Assembly: GCA_017852835.1 (NCBI GenBank)
Contig: JAFMKS010000010.1
Span: 1-51,629 of the forward strand
Length of the DNA: 51,629 nt
Source of the DNA: Paracoccaceae bacterium
Lineage (GTDB): Bacteria; Pseudomonadota; Alphaproteobacteria; Rhodobacterales; Rhodobacteraceae
Reading direction: 5' to 3'
The position numbers and the translations under genes are program-made. Each line of letters starts with the position of its first letter. Position 1 is the stretch's first letter. Positions 8,542 to 18,604 of the stretch are shown in pieces. Under the pieces are notes generated by a model. The model saw only the letters and a list, made by a program, of their open reading frames with translations, was not told where the DNA came from and searched no databases.

Positions 8542-8994
8542 AAGTTTGCCTTTGAGCTTGGCACCAACTGAACCGAAATCCATTTGGCCAGTGTACTTGC
8601 CCTTTAGCTCGCCCATGACCTTACCCATATCGCGAATAGATGCGGCGCCTACCGTCCTGATGGCCGCGTCGATTGCTGCGTCCACTTCAGCCTCATCCAA
8701 CTGACGGGGCAGGAATTCTTCGATCACCGTGATTTCTTCTAATTCACGTTCAGCAAGATCGATACGCCCAGCCTCTTCATAGGTCTTGGCGCTTTCGCTG
8801 CGTTGGCGTGTCATTTTGCCCAGAATTGCCAGTAACTCATCATCACCAACACCCTCATCATTGCCTTCAGCGCGCGCCGCAATATCGCGATCTTTGATCG
8901 CCGCACTGATAAGACGCAATGTCGACAGACGGTTAGCCGCCTTATCCTTCATCGCTTGCTTTGTTGCTGCCATGATTGATGCGCGCAGATCCAT
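8533..8994 (-). CDS. yqeY: GatB/YqeY domain protein
   Basis: A small helical protein of the YqeY family, related to the tRNA-binding tail domain of GatB; it is thought to interact with tRNA or Gln-dependent amidotransferase systems, but its role is not firmly known. The N-terminus MDLRASIMAATKQAMKDK, the RLSTLRLISAAIKD helix and the C-terminal MGKVMGELKGKYTGQMD block are all family hallmarks. The length of 153 aa is normal. AGGAG lies eight bases before the ATG. It is divergent from carA, an arrangement common in Rhodobacteraceae, so the two may share a regulatory region of about 150 bases. Confidence 0.92.
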   Translation of the reverse strand: MDLRASIMAATKQAMKDKAANRLSTLRLISAAIKDRDIAARAEGNDEGVGDDELLAILGKMTRQRSESAKTYEEAGRIDLAERELEEITVIEEFLPRQLDEAEVDAAIDAAIRTVGAASIRDMGKVMGELKGKYTGQMDFGSVGAKLKGKLSS

Positions 8995-9085
8995 GATCCC
9001 ACTCCTAGGAATTCGGGTTAATTTAGATCGCGACTCTACTCAAAACTTCGATTTTGGGCAAGCTGATATTCTCAACAATGCCTGC

Positions 9086-9114
9086 TTGACCCCAACACGG
9101 CTTCACACTAGGTT
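9086..9114 (+). promoter_or_regulatory. Possible carA promoter
   Basis: TTGACC at 9086-9091 and TAGGTT at 9109-9114 are separated by 17 bases, giving a good -35 and a weak -10, about 30 bases before the carA ATG. Strong -35 with weak -10 promoters are common in this group. Inferred only. Confidence 0.35.
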
Positions 9115-9146
9115 GCCGCCAATTTGCACCCCAGAGAGTCGAGAGT

Positions 9147-10295
9147 ATGGCGTCAGAAACCGCACCAAAACCAACCGCATGTTTGGCACTAGCCGATGGA
9201 ACATTATTTTATGGATATGGATTTGGAGCGACGGGGCAAACAGTCGCCGAACTGTGTTTCAACACAGCCATGACGGGATATCAGGAAATCATGACTGATC
9301 CATCTTATGCGGGTCAAATCGTGACCTTCACATTCCCACACATTGGCAACACAGGTGTGACGGATGAGGATGATGAAACGGCCGATCCAGTCGCAGAGGG
9401 CATGGTGGTCAAATGGGACCCGACCGAGCCATCAAACTGGCGTGCCCAATCTCATCTGTCCGATTGGTTGGCCCGTCGCGGTCGTATTGCCATCGGGGGC
9501 ATTGATACGCGCCGCCTGACACGCGCGATCAGAATGCAGGGTGCACCACATTGCGCTTTGGCCCATGATCCTGAAGGCAACTTTGACACCGACGCATTGG
9601 TTGCAACTGCGAAATCTTTTAGCGGCCTTGAAGGACTTGACCTGGCCAAGGATGTGACATGCGCGCAAAGCTATCATTGGAATGAAATGCGGTGGGCATG
9701 GCCCGATGGGTATCAGCCGCAAACAAATCCAAAACATAAAGTTGTTGCATTGGATTTCGGCGCAAAACGAAACATATTGCGTTGCTTAGCATCCGCAGGA
9801 TGCGATGTAACGGTATTGCCCGCAACTGCCACCGCGGAAGAGGTGTTGGCCCATAACCCAGATGGTGTTTTCCTATCGAACGGTCCGGGTGATCCCGCAG
9901 CGACAGGGGAATATGCGGTGCCGATGATCAAAACCATTTTGGACACAACGGATTTGCCTGTCTTTGGCATCTGTTTGGGACACCAAATGTTGGCACTTGC
10001 CCTTGGGGCCAAGACCATCAAAATGAACCACGGCCATCACGGTGCCAACCACCCCGTGAAAGAGCATGAATCAGGCAAAGTTGAAATCACGTCCATGAAC
10101 CACGGTTTTGCCGTAGATGCGCAGACATTGCCAGAAGGCGTTGTTGAAACACATGTGTCCTTGTTTGATGGATCAAACTGCGGGATCCGCATGAAAGATC
10201 GGCCTGTGTTTTCCGTGCAGCATCACCCAGAGGCAAGCCCCGGTCCGCAAGACAGCTTTTATCTGTTTGAACGCTTTGCTGCGTCGATGGATTAA
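9147..10295 (+). CDS. carA: Carbamoyl-phosphate synthase small subunit
   Basis: The glutamine amidotransferase subunit that delivers ammonia to CarB for carbamoyl phosphate, feeding arginine and pyrimidine synthesis. The N-terminal half carries the CarA-specific fold (FGATGQTVAELCFNTAMTGYQEI; YAGQIVTFTFPHIGN region). The C-terminal class I glutaminase domain has the nucleophile Cys in PVFGICLGHQML and the His/Glu pair in VQHHPEASPG. The length of 382 aa is normal. carB is not adjacent. The gene end overlaps the stop of the converging GntR regulator by four bases. The ATG is preceded by GAGAG, a modest ribosome binding site. Confidence 0.97.
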   Translation: MASETAPKPTACLALADGTLFYGYGFGATGQTVAELCFNTAMTGYQEIMTDPSYAGQIVTFTFPHIGNTGVTDEDDETADPVAEGMVVKWDPTEPSNWRAQSHLSDWLARRGRIAIGGIDTRRLTRAIRMQGAPHCALAHDPEGNFDTDALVATAKSFSGLEGLDLAKDVTCAQSYHWNEMRWAWPDGYQPQTNPKHKVVALDFGAKRNILRCLASAGCDVTVLPATATAEEVLAHNPDGVFLSNGPGDPAATGEYAVPMIKTILDTTDLPVFGICLGHQMLALALGAKTIKMNHGHHGANHPVKEHESGKVEITSMNHGFAVDAQTLPEGVVETHVSLFDGSNCGIRMKDRPVFSVQHHPEASPGPQDSFYLFERFAASMD

Positions 10296-10933
10296 TCGCC
10301 GTCGGCCAGTAATTTTAGACGTGTCGAAAACGCAATAGAAATATGCTGGCGTAGGCAGTCGTCTGCCTTATCTTCGTGCCCATGCATGATCGCATCAACG
10401 ATTTCCTGATGCTCGGCCAAGGCAACTTCACCCCGCCCGTCCGCAGCCAAGGATGTTGTCGCCATCAAGGCCATCGAACGATGCACCAAATCCAACTGTT
10501 GCACCAAAAACCGATTGTGCGAGGCCAAGTGGATTTGTTTATGGAAACGACGATTGGCCCGCGATAGCGCGCTTGGGTCGTCGACAATTTTGTAATCATC
10601 ATTGACCATATCCTGCAGCACCCGTTTTTCTTCAATCGTTGCATGACGCGCAGCCAATCGGGCGGCCAAGCCCTCTAACTCGCTTCGCACCACATAAAGT
10701 TCGGCCATCTGCGAATGATCAAGCGAGGCCACAATCAGGCTTCTACCGTCCCGACTAAGCAAGGATTGTGTTTCCAATCGCTGCAACGCCTCGCGAATTG
10801 GAGTACGCGATACACCAAAACGGTCTGCCAGTTCGCTTTCAACTAGACGGTCGCCAGGCTTGTAAACGCCGATATCAATCGCATCTAGGATCAAACCATA
10901 GGCATCTTTGTTATTTTGTCGTATCTGTGTCAT
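10292..10933 (-). CDS. GntR-family transcriptional regulator (FadR/FCD subfamily)
   Basis: The N-terminal winged helix-turn-helix (residues about 8-75) has the classic GDRLVESELADRFGVSRTPIREALQRLE motif (positions about 27-54). The C-terminal all-helical FCD ligand domain carries the metal-site residues: Asp/Asn in the ANRRFHKQIHLASHN helix, and His in EHQEIVDAIMHG and RQHISIAF. FCD regulators usually respond to carboxylic acids and repress nearby catabolic genes, but here the neighbours are carA (converging) and a HAD hydrolase (divergent). The target is unclear; the divergent 95-base region to the HAD gene is the natural place for its operator. Confidence 0.9.
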   Translation of the reverse strand: MTQIRQNNKDAYGLILDAIDIGVYKPGDRLVESELADRFGVSRTPIREALQRLETQSLLSRDGRSLIVASLDHSQMAELYVVRSELEGLAARLAARHATIEEKRVLQDMVNDDYKIVDDPSALSRANRRFHKQIHLASHNRFLVQQLDLVHRSMALMATTSLAADGRGEVALAEHQEIVDAIMHGHEDKADDCLRQHISIAFSTRLKLLADGD

Positions 10934-11027
10934 TGTACTCGTCCATTGTCTGGCATTACCTTACGTGGTGTTTTACGCGCAAATCAAGTAACCCTTTCGC
11001 TTTTATGAATATGTTTAGGACAGCATT

Positions 11028-11675
11028 ATGCCCAAAAGTCAGTTTTCACATGTGTCAGAGTGGGTATTTGATATGGATCACACGCTCTATCCGCCGCACA
11101 ACAAATTGTTCGATCAGATCGAAATTTTGATGGCCGATTACTTTGTCAAAGTGACAGGTTTGCAGAAACCAGAAGCGGACAAATTACGTCAATCATATTG
11201 GGATAAATATGGGGCCTCATTGACAGGGTTGATGCATCACCATGACGTCGATCCTGCAGATTTTTTGCGGGACGTACATGATATTGATTTTTCGGTATTA
11301 GACCCCGATCATGGGTTAAACGACATTATACGCGATCTGCCTGGGCGCAAAATTGTCTTTACAAATGCCCCGCGTGAGTATGCAGAACAAACGCTCGATC
11401 GGTTGCATATGCAGGATATGTTCGATGCGGTTTATGCGTTAGAGGATGCCGATTTGATCCCCAAACCAAATCAGGCGGCCTATGACATCGTATTGAATAA
11501 GGCTGGCATTGATCCTGCTCGCGCCGCCATGTTTGAGGACAGCCCACAGAATTTGCGCGTACCCCATGACATCGGTATGCGCACCGTGTTGGTCCATGGC
11601 AAAAGTCGTGACATCCATATCCACCAACACACCCCAAATTTATCAAATTTTTTGAACCAATTGGTGACCGAGTGA
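11028..11675 (+). CDS. HAD-family pyrimidine 5'-nucleotidase-like hydrolase
   Basis: A haloacid-dehalogenase phosphatase of the SDT1/pyrimidine 5'-nucleotidase type. Motif I FDMDHTLYPP gives the nucleophilic Asp and acid/base Asp at about residues 15-17. Motif II is IVFTNAP, motif III Lys lies in LIPKPNQAAYD, and motif IV is MFEDSPQNL. The helical cap between motifs I and II is of the C1 type. Expected reaction: dephosphorylation of UMP/CMP-like nucleotides or other small phosphates. AGGA sits seven bases before the ATG. It is followed 63 bases later by the ubiquinone-type hydroxylase gene in the same direction. Confidence 0.88.
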   Translation: MPKSQFSHVSEWVFDMDHTLYPPHNKLFDQIEILMADYFVKVTGLQKPEADKLRQSYWDKYGASLTGLMHHHDVDPADFLRDVHDIDFSVLDPDHGLNDIIRDLPGRKIVFTNAPREYAEQTLDRLHMQDMFDAVYALEDADLIPKPNQAAYDIVLNKAGIDPARAAMFEDSPQNLRVPHDIGMRTVLVHGKSRDIHIHQHTPNLSNFLNQLVTE

Positions 11676-11738
11676 CGCAGCAACCTTTTGCTTTGGCGCG
11701 ATCTGGCCTAAGTGTGGGATAAGCAAAAGGATCAGCAT

Positions 11739-12944
11739 ATGACAGATCATTCAGTGGACGTTGTTGTATCGGGCGGGGGCATCGCCGGCATGGTGACGGC
11801 AATCGCCTTCGCACAGGCGGGGTTTGACACCCTTTGCGTTGATCCGCAGCCACCGGTGACATCGCGTGCAGCTGATGGTGCGGACTTGCGGACAACGGCA
11901 TTTTTGCAGCCTGCCCGCAATTTTTTAGATGAATTGGGCATTTGGCAGTATTTTTCGCCTGAAACGATGCCATTGGACATTATGCGCATTGTGGATGCAG
12001 GGGGAGCGGAAAATCCGCCCCGCATGCGGGTTGAAAAAGAATTCAATTCAGCCGAGGTTTCTGACCTTCCGTTTGGGTGGAACATCCCAAACACCGCGGC
12101 GCGTGCGGCACTAATGACACGCATGGATGATTTGGAAAACCTGACCTTTCTAACAGGACACTCCTGCGAACGCCTGTTTACCCGAGAGGGCGAAGCGCGT
12201 GTCACACTATCAAACGGGGATCGCTATCGCGCAAAATTGGTTGTGGCGGCAGATGGGCGAAATTCCCCCATGCGCGAACAATCGGGGATCCCTGTGCAAA
12301 CCACACGTTTTGGGCAAAAGGCATTGGCCTTTGCCGTGTCCCACCCCATTCCACATGAAAACGTATCAACCGAAATTCATCGCACAGGGGGGCCATTTAC
12401 CTTGGTCCCCCTGCCCGATCACGATGGCATGCCCTGTTCCGCGATTGTTTGGATGGAAACAGGCCCCAACGCCCGCGCCCTATTTGAACTGGACGTCCCC
12501 GAATTTGAGGCTGCGATGACCGAACGGTCTTGCAATTTATTGGGGCCACTCACGCTTCTCGGGCGCCGCAGTCTGTGGCCCATCATTTCACAGCTGGCAG
12601 ATCGGCTAACCGGGCAGCGCGTTGCATTGGTGGCAGAAGCCGCGCATGTTGTTCCCCCAATCGGTGCGCAAGGTTTAAACATGAGCCTTGCTGATATCCG
12701 ATCACTAGTTGACTTGGCCGTAAAGGATCCTGCAAATCTTGGATCACGTGCGATGCTGGATGCCTATCATAAATCCCGTTATGCGGACCTTAAACTGCGG
12801 GTGCAGGGGATTACGATGTTGAACCGCGCGTCTATGTTTGATGACCAACCTTTGCGTGATTTACGGGCGACGGGATTAAACGCGCTTTATGCGCTGCCGC
12901 AGGTGCGCAAAACACTGATGCAGATGGGTTTGGGGCTAAAATAA
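11739..12944 (+). CDS. UbiH/Coq6-family FAD-dependent hydroxylase
   Basis: A flavoprotein monooxygenase of the UbiH/UbiF/VisC/Coq6 family, expected to hydroxylate a ring position of the ubiquinone precursor at the membrane. The dinucleotide-binding motif VVVSGGGIAGM starts at about residue 8. The second FAD motif, usually GD.AH..P..GQG, reads VAEAAHVVPPIGAQGLNMS: the Asp position is Glu and the first Gly of GQG is Ala, while Pro, His and the downstream LNMSLADI are kept. I start at ATG 11739, which has AAGGA seven bases upstream; an in-frame ATG nine codons earlier lacks such a site. 401 aa. Which ring carbon is modified cannot be told. Confidence 0.88.
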   Translation: MTDHSVDVVVSGGGIAGMVTAIAFAQAGFDTLCVDPQPPVTSRAADGADLRTTAFLQPARNFLDELGIWQYFSPETMPLDIMRIVDAGGAENPPRMRVEKEFNSAEVSDLPFGWNIPNTAARAALMTRMDDLENLTFLTGHSCERLFTREGEARVTLSNGDRYRAKLVVAADGRNSPMREQSGIPVQTTRFGQKALAFAVSHPIPHENVSTEIHRTGGPFTLVPLPDHDGMPCSAIVWMETGPNARALFELDVPEFEAAMTERSCNLLGPLTLLGRRSLWPIISQLADRLTGQRVALVAEAAHVVPPIGAQGLNMSLADIRSLVDLAVKDPANLGSRAMLDAYHKSRYADLKLRVQGITMLNRASMFDDQPLRDLRATGLNALYALPQVRKTLMQMGLGLK

Positions 12945-12946
12945 GA

Positions 12947-12973
12947 GGGCCGCCCGCAATCCGCAAACGGCCC
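12947..12973. terminator. Possible terminator hairpin between converging genes
   Basis: GGGCCG (12947-12952) pairs with CGGCCC (12968-12973) around a 15-base loop, between the ubiquinone-type hydroxylase and the aminotransferase gene. On the minus strand it is followed by TCTTATTTTA, a broken U-run; on the plus strand by AAAAATT. Moderate evidence only. Confidence 0.4.
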
Positions 12974-12994
12974 AAAAATTGCGTATCGAATATC

Positions 12995-14125
12995 TTAGCC
13001 TAGGACAGTGTCCAAAACGCGGCTCAGGCGGGCGACGGTCTCATTAACATTATACAGTTTGTCTAACCCAAATAGGCCCAAACGGAATGTCATGAACCCT
13101 TCAGGCTCATCACAGGCCAAGGGCACACCGGCAGCGATTTGCATGCCTTCTGCTGCGAACTTTGATCCATTTTGGATGGATGGATCGCCTGTATAGCTGA
13201 CAACAACGCCTGGTGCACCAAAACCATCGGCAGCCACGGATTGAATGCCTTTGGCTTTTAGAATGTCACGAACACGGTTGCCCAATTCCCATTGCGCATC
13301 ACACAGTTTGTCAAACCCATATTCCTTGGTTTCCAACATTGTGTCGCGGAACGCACGCAAGGCGTCTGTTGGCATTGTAGCATGATACGCATGCCCCCCA
13401 TTTTCATAGGTTTGCATGATGGAATACCATTTTTTCAAATCTATCGCAAAGCTATCTGAATCTGTGCTGTCCAAGCGTTGAACGGCGCGTTCGGACATCA
13501 TCACCAAACCTGCAGAGGGGGAGGCAGACCAACCTTTTTGCGGGGCCGAAATCAAAACATCAACACCTGTCGCCTTCATATCAACCCAGACACACCCCGA
13601 CGCGATGCAGTCCAAGACCATAATCGCGCCCACATCATGCGCAGCGCGTGCCAATGCCGTGACATACTCATCCGGTAGAATGACACCTGCTGACGTTTCC
13701 ACATGCGGTGCAAAAACCACTTCGGGACGCAGTTCGTGAATACGCGCCACAACATCTTCGATTGCAGCAGGGCGGAACGGTTCTTGTGCGCCATTGCCTG
13801 TGCGACGTGCCTTCATCACCTCGACATCTGCGGCGATGGATGAGGTTTCAAAAATCTGGCTCCAACGATAGGAAAACCACCCATTCCGCACGACCAGTAC
13901 TTTTGCGTCGCGGCCAAATTGGCGGGCGACTGCCTCCATCCCATATGTTCCGCCACCCGGGATCAGGGCAGTTGCATCGGCGTTATACACCTCTTTCAAC
14001 ATGCCAGAGATATCGGTCATCACCGACTGAAAAGATTTCGACATATGGTTTAGGGAACGGTCCGTAAAGACCACGGAAAATTCTTCTAGCCCCTCAGGGT
14101 CGATATGTTCAAGCAGCGCCGCCAT
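12995..14125 (-). CDS. Class V PLP-dependent aminotransferase (alanine/serine-glyoxylate type)
   Basis: A fold-type I aminotransferase of class V. The PLP-binding Lys is in SAPQKGWSASPSAG and the PLP-ring Asp in MVLDCIASGCVW; GGGTYGMEAVARQ near residue 60 is the phosphate-cradle loop. Relatives use glyoxylate or pyruvate as acceptor with Ser or Ala as donor, or act on phosphonates; the sequence does not decide. AGGAGG lies five bases before the ATG, an excellent ribosome binding site. It is followed (upstream in coordinates) by a converging hydroxylase gene and preceded by two Lrp regulators in the same direction, 87 bases away. Length 376 aa, normal. Confidence 0.85.
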   Translation of the reverse strand: MAALLEHIDPEGLEEFSVVFTDRSLNHMSKSFQSVMTDISGMLKEVYNADATALIPGGGTYGMEAVARQFGRDAKVLVVRNGWFSYRWSQIFETSSIAADVEVMKARRTGNGAQEPFRPAAIEDVVARIHELRPEVVFAPHVETSAGVILPDEYVTALARAAHDVGAIMVLDCIASGCVWVDMKATGVDVLISAPQKGWSASPSAGLVMMSERAVQRLDSTDSDSFAIDLKKWYSIMQTYENGGHAYHATMPTDALRAFRDTMLETKEYGFDKLCDAQWELGNRVRDILKAKGIQSVAADGFGAPGVVVSYTGDPSIQNGSKFAAEGMQIAAGVPLACDEPEGFMTFRLGLFGLDKLYNVNETVARLSRVLDTVLG

Positions 14126-14212
14126 CGTGGCCTCCTATATGATCGTTAAATCGTGTTTGTCTGCACAATAGAGATTAACCTGAATTCCCCCATGCGACAA
14201 ATACTCCCTTCG

Positions 14213-14665
14213 CTAAATTGGTCCGGGGCGTTTTTCTTCACTCAACAGAACGTTCGCTTCTAAATCCCCCACACCCGGTAGGGTCATGATGCGGCGGCGC
14301 AATACCCGTTCAAAATCGGAAATATCGCGCGCAACAACACGCAGTCGATAATCATATAGCCCCAACACATGTTCGATTTGCTGCACTTCTGGGATCGCCT
14401 TTACCGCGCGTTCAAAATCTTCAAGGCTAACGCGGCCCTTGGTGGCAAGTTTGATGCCCAAGAATACAGTGACACCCAACCCAAGTTTTTCGCGATTTAA
14501 ATTCAGGGCCACACCTTTGATCACGCCCTCTTCTTTTAGTCGCTTGATCCGTCGCCAAATTGCAGGTTGTGACATATCCAGATTTTTGGCCAATGCCGCC
14601 GCACTCTGATCCGCGTCCTGTTGTAATAGGCGCAACAGCGCGCGGTCTGTTTCATCCAAAATCAT
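14213..14665 (-). CDS. Lrp/AsnC-family regulator (second of tandem pair)
   Basis: The N-terminal helix-turn-helix (about residues 4-55: ILDETDRALLRLL, then AKNLDMSQPAIWRRIKRL) and the C-terminal RAM/AsnC effector domain (about 65-145, with EHVLGLYDYRLRVVARD) identify a feast/famine regulator that senses an amino acid. Its start overlaps the stop of the upstream paralog by four bases (ATGA), so the two are translationally coupled and probably form a hetero-complex or two co-expressed homo-oligomers. 150 aa, normal. The nearest divergent target is ilvC. Confidence 0.92.
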   Translation of the reverse strand: MILDETDRALLRLLQQDADQSAAALAKNLDMSQPAIWRRIKRLKEEGVIKGVALNLNREKLGLGVTVFLGIKLATKGRVSLEDFERAVKAIPEVQQIEHVLGLYDYRLRVVARDISDFERVLRRRIMTLPGVGDLEANVLLSEEKRPGPI

Positions 14666-15117
14666 ATCGGCACCCCCGCGTTGGTTTTGATCCGCGCAAC
14701 ATGCATCAATGCCTCAACCTCTGCGATGTGGGGCAATGTTAGAATGCGATCACGATAGACCTGTTGATAATCAGCCATATCCCGCGCCACGACAGACAGA
14801 CGTACGTCCACACGGCCCAAGAACGTTTGAATTTCGATCACTTCTGGCACATCCCGCGCCGCGTCAATAAAGGCGTCGAACGCGCGTGGTTGCGTTTTGT
14901 CCAATGTTACGCGCAGGGACACCTCAACTTCGTACCCAAGCGCGGCCCAATCGATAAGGACCGTTTTGCTGACAATGGTCCCGTCACTGCGCATCCGAGA
15001 CAAACGCCGCGATGCAACCGATGGCGTTGTTGCCGCGCGTTCCGCCAAATCCGAGAGAGGCATATCAGGTTCGGCCTGAAGATAGCGCAGAATGCGCCGA
15101 TCAAGATCATCAAGCAT
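14662..15117 (-). CDS. Lrp/AsnC-family regulator (first of tandem pair)
   Basis: A second, clearly diverged Lrp paralog: helix-turn-helix at about residues 3-55 (LDDLDRRILRYLQ; TTPSVASRRLSRM) and a RAM domain with QTFLGRVDVRLSVVARD. It is first in the two-gene operon and its start faces ilvC 127 bases away. The intergenic region holds a perfect 7-7-7 palindrome, a candidate site for autoregulation and for ilvC control. That the pair regulates branched-chain amino-acid synthesis is inference from position. The Shine-Dalgarno match (GAAGAAATC before ATG) is weak, consistent with low expression. Confidence 0.92.
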   Translation of the reverse strand: MLDDLDRRILRYLQAEPDMPLSDLAERAATTPSVASRRLSRMRSDGTIVSKTVLIDWAALGYEVEVSLRVTLDKTQPRAFDAFIDAARDVPEVIEIQTFLGRVDVRLSVVARDMADYQQVYRDRILTLPHIAEVEALMHVARIKTNAGVPI

Positions 15118-15139
15118 GATTTCTTCGTATTTTCCGTGA

Positions 15140-15160
15140 TTATGAATGATAATTTCATAA
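15140..15160. promoter_or_regulatory. Palindrome in the lrp-ilvC intergenic region (candidate Lrp operator)
   Basis: TTATGAA (15140-15146) and TTCATAA (15154-15160) are exact inverted repeats around a 7-base AT-rich centre. The 21-bp size and AT-rich middle fit Lrp/AsnC operators. It lies 23 bases before the first lrp start and 84 before ilvC. The function is inferred from position and symmetry. Confidence 0.5.
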
Positions 15161-15193
15161 ATTAATCTATTTACGCGAATTTAGAAAGCCTAA

Positions 15194-16267
<1,074 letters not shown>

Positions 16268-16276
16268 ATTACGTAT

Positions 16277-16297
16277 CGGGGGCCTACATGGCCCCCG
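16277..16297 (+). terminator. Hairpin after ilvC (probable terminator)
   Basis: CGGGGGCC (16277-16284), loop TACAT, GGCCCCCG (16290-16297): an 8-bp perfect GC-rich stem ten bases after the ilvC stop. Only AAACTTTT follows, so the U-run is poor. A nearly identical hairpin occurs at 42381-42401. Confidence 0.6.
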
Positions 16298-16319
16298 AAA
16301 CTTTTAAGAGCACTGATAT

Positions 16320-17228
16320 ATGCAACCTGACATCACCTGGCGAAATTGGTTAATGGTTGCAGCGCTTGGGCTTATTTGGGGTTCAAGCTTTATGGTGGTT
16401 GAAGTCGCACTAACGGGAATTTCGCCTTTTTGGCTTGCGGCATCTCGTGTCACCTTTGGGACACTCCTAACAGTCTTGGTGTGGATGATATCAGGCAGGC
16501 GTTTTTTTCTGACGGAAAAAACCGCATGGCCCAGCATCGTGGCCATTGGTGTGCTGAGCTCGGCTCTCCCATTTTCCCTGCTAAGTTGGGGGCAAACGCA
16601 TGTAACATCGGGTTTTGCGGGTGTTTCAATGGCATCAATCGCGCTGCTTGTTCTGCCACTTTCGCATTTCTTTGTGCCTGGCGAACAAATGACCCTGCGC
16701 CGCACGATTGGATTTTTGATTGGCTTTGGTGGTGTCGCGCTGTTGATCGGACCAGAGGCGCTTGCCCCCAGTGGCAGTGAAATGGAACTCTTGGGACGCG
16801 TGTTTTGCGTGTTGGCCGCATCCTGTTACGCGATATCGTCTGTGATCATTCGTCGCCTTCCCCCGATTGATCCACTGGGCCTTGCGGCGATCCCCCTAAT
16901 AATTGGGGCGATCACATCGCTGTGCTTCGCATTGACAGTCGAGGGACCGCCGCCTGCGATTTCGACAGAGACGCTTTGGATTATTCTATACTTGGGCTTG
17001 GTCCCAACTGCAGGGGCAAATTTGTTGCGCATCTTAACGATCCGCTCGGCAGGGCCAGTCTTCATGAGCCTGACAAATTATCAGGTGCCGCTGTGGTCCG
17101 TGATTCTGGGGATCGTTATTTTGGAGGAAGCGCCGCGCCAAAATCTATTCCTGGCGATGACACTGATCCTGATTGGTCTATGTCTTAGCCAATATGGCGC
17201 ACTGAAACGCCTATTTCGACCAGAATAA
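16320..17228 (+). CDS. EamA/DMT-family transporter
   Basis: A drug/metabolite transporter with two EamA repeats of five helices each (about residues 8-140 and 155-295), ten membrane segments in all. The LGLIWGSSFMVVEVAL start and the conserved GxxxxLLxxG segment (GGVALLIGPEALAPSG) of repeat 1 are typical. These carriers export amino acids, nucleosides or similar metabolites; the substrate is not predictable. It follows ilvC in the same direction by 52 bases but after a strong hairpin, so it may or may not be co-transcribed. It is one of three unrelated EamA genes in this window. Confidence 0.85.
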   Translation: MQPDITWRNWLMVAALGLIWGSSFMVVEVALTGISPFWLAASRVTFGTLLTVLVWMISGRRFFLTEKTAWPSIVAIGVLSSALPFSLLSWGQTHVTSGFAGVSMASIALLVLPLSHFFVPGEQMTLRRTIGFLIGFGGVALLIGPEALAPSGSEMELLGRVFCVLAASCYAISSVIIRRLPPIDPLGLAAIPLIIGAITSLCFALTVEGPPPAISTETLWIILYLGLVPTAGANLLRILTIRSAGPVFMSLTNYQVPLWSVILGIVILEEAPRQNLFLAMTLILIGLCLSQYGALKRLFRPE

Positions 17229-17257
17229 ACACATGCCGCGGGCCATTGTGCAGCGAT

Positions 17258-18604
17258 TTAGCGCGTCGCCTTTTCTACAGATGCAACAACTGTATCCACA
17301 GTTTCTTCTAACATTGCGGCATCTTCACATTCTGCCATCACGCGGATCAGGGGTTCGGTCCCTGATTTACGGATCAAAAGGCGCCCTTTTCCATCCAGTT
17401 GCGCCTCGGCATTGGTGATTGAGGCCTGTACTGCGGGTATCTCAAGCGGGGTTTGACCTGCCTGATAGCGCACGTTTTTCAACAACTGTGGAACGGGGGT
17501 AAAGGTGTCTGCAAGCTCACTTGCCTTTTTCCCTGAACGCACCATTTCGGCCAAGAACTGTAGCCCCGCCATCAGACCATCACCCGTTGTAGAATAATCC
17601 GTCATCACAATGTGACCCGATTGTTCCCCGCCGAGGTTAAAACCACCCTGACGCATCCGTTCAACCACATACCGATCACCCACCGCCGTGCGCTCCAGCG
17701 TAATGCCAAGACTGTTCAGAAACCGCTCCAGCCCAAGGTTTGACATTACTGTGGCCACAAGGGCATTGCCCGCCAGACGCCCTTCGGCGGCCCAACCGGC
17801 GGCCATCAATCCCATCAGTTGATCGCCATCAGCAACCTGACCATTTTCATCAACCAAAATGATCCGATCCGCGTCCCCATCCAAACAAATCGCCAGATCC
17901 GCGCCATGAGCGACAACGGTTTCTGCCGCGGTTTGGGGGTGCGTGGAACCACAATTGTCATTGATATTGCGTCCATTTGGGGACACACCAACGGGAATGA
18001 CATCCGCCCCCAATTCCCACAACACCTCGGGCGCCGCGCGATAGGCCGCGCCATTGGCGCAATCCACAACCACTTTCATCCCATCAAGTCGCATCCCCGA
18101 CGGGAAGGAGGATTTTGCCCGCTCCACATAGCGATACATGCCATCGTCAATCCGCTGTGCCCGCCCAATACTGTCCGCATCATTTAGCGCAACACCTTCG
18201 TCGATCAGGCGTTCGATTTCTTCTTCGGCCTCATCGGATAATTTAAATCCGTCGGGACCAAAAAACTTGATCCCATTGTCATGGTAGGCATTGTGGCTTG
18301 CCGAAATCATGATGCCGAAATCAGCACGCATGGAGGGGGTTAACAAACCAACCGCAGGTGTTGGGACAGGCCCCAGCAACAATACCTCCATCCCTGTCGA
18401 GGTCAAACCAGCCGTCAGCGCATTTTCAAACATATAGCCCGAACGACGGGTATCTTTGCCGATCACCACACGGTGCGTGCGATCCGAAAAGCGCCGAAAA
18501 TAATGCCCCGCAGCAGCGCCAATTTTCAATGCCATCTCAGCCGTCATTGGATGTTGATTGGCACGTCCCCTGACACCGTCGGTTCCAAAATATTTACGTC
18601 CCAT
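17258..18604 (-). CDS. glmM: Phosphoglucosamine mutase
   Basis: Interconverts glucosamine-6-phosphate and glucosamine-1-phosphate for UDP-GlcNAc, the precursor of peptidoglycan and lipopolysaccharide. The N-terminus [12 protein letters not shown], the phospho-Ser loop [18 protein letters not shown] (about residues 95-112), the metal loop [13 protein letters not shown] (Asp triplet) and the C-terminal phosphate site [15 protein letters not shown] are all intact. The ATG at 18604 lies inside the end of folP (11-base overlap); a TTG immediately before it is a possible alternative. Length 448 aa, normal. It is the last gene of a folB-folP-glmM run, an order also seen in other bacteria (folP-glmM). 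Confidence 0.96.
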   Translation of the reverse strand: MGRKYFGTDGVRGRANQHPMTAEMALKIGAAAGHYFRRFSDRTHRVVIGKDTRRSGYMFENALTAGLTSTGMEVLLLGPVPTPAVGLLTPSMRADFGIMISASHNAYHDNGIKFFGPDGFKLSDEAEEEIERLIDEGVALNDADSIGRAQRIDDGMYRYVERAKSSFPSGMRLDGMKVVVDCANGAAYRAAPEVLWELGADVIPVGVSPNGRNINDNCGSTHPQTAAETVVAHGADLAICLDGDADRIILVDENGQVADGDQLMGLMAAGWAAEGRLAGNALVATVMSNLGLERFLNSLGITLERTAVGDRYVVERMRQGGFNLGGEQSGHIVMTDYSTTGDGLMAGLQFLAEMVRSGKKASELADTFTPVPQLLKNVRYQAGQTPLEIPAVQASITNAEAQLDGKGRLLIRKSGTEPLIRVMAECEDAAMLEETVDTVVASVEKATR

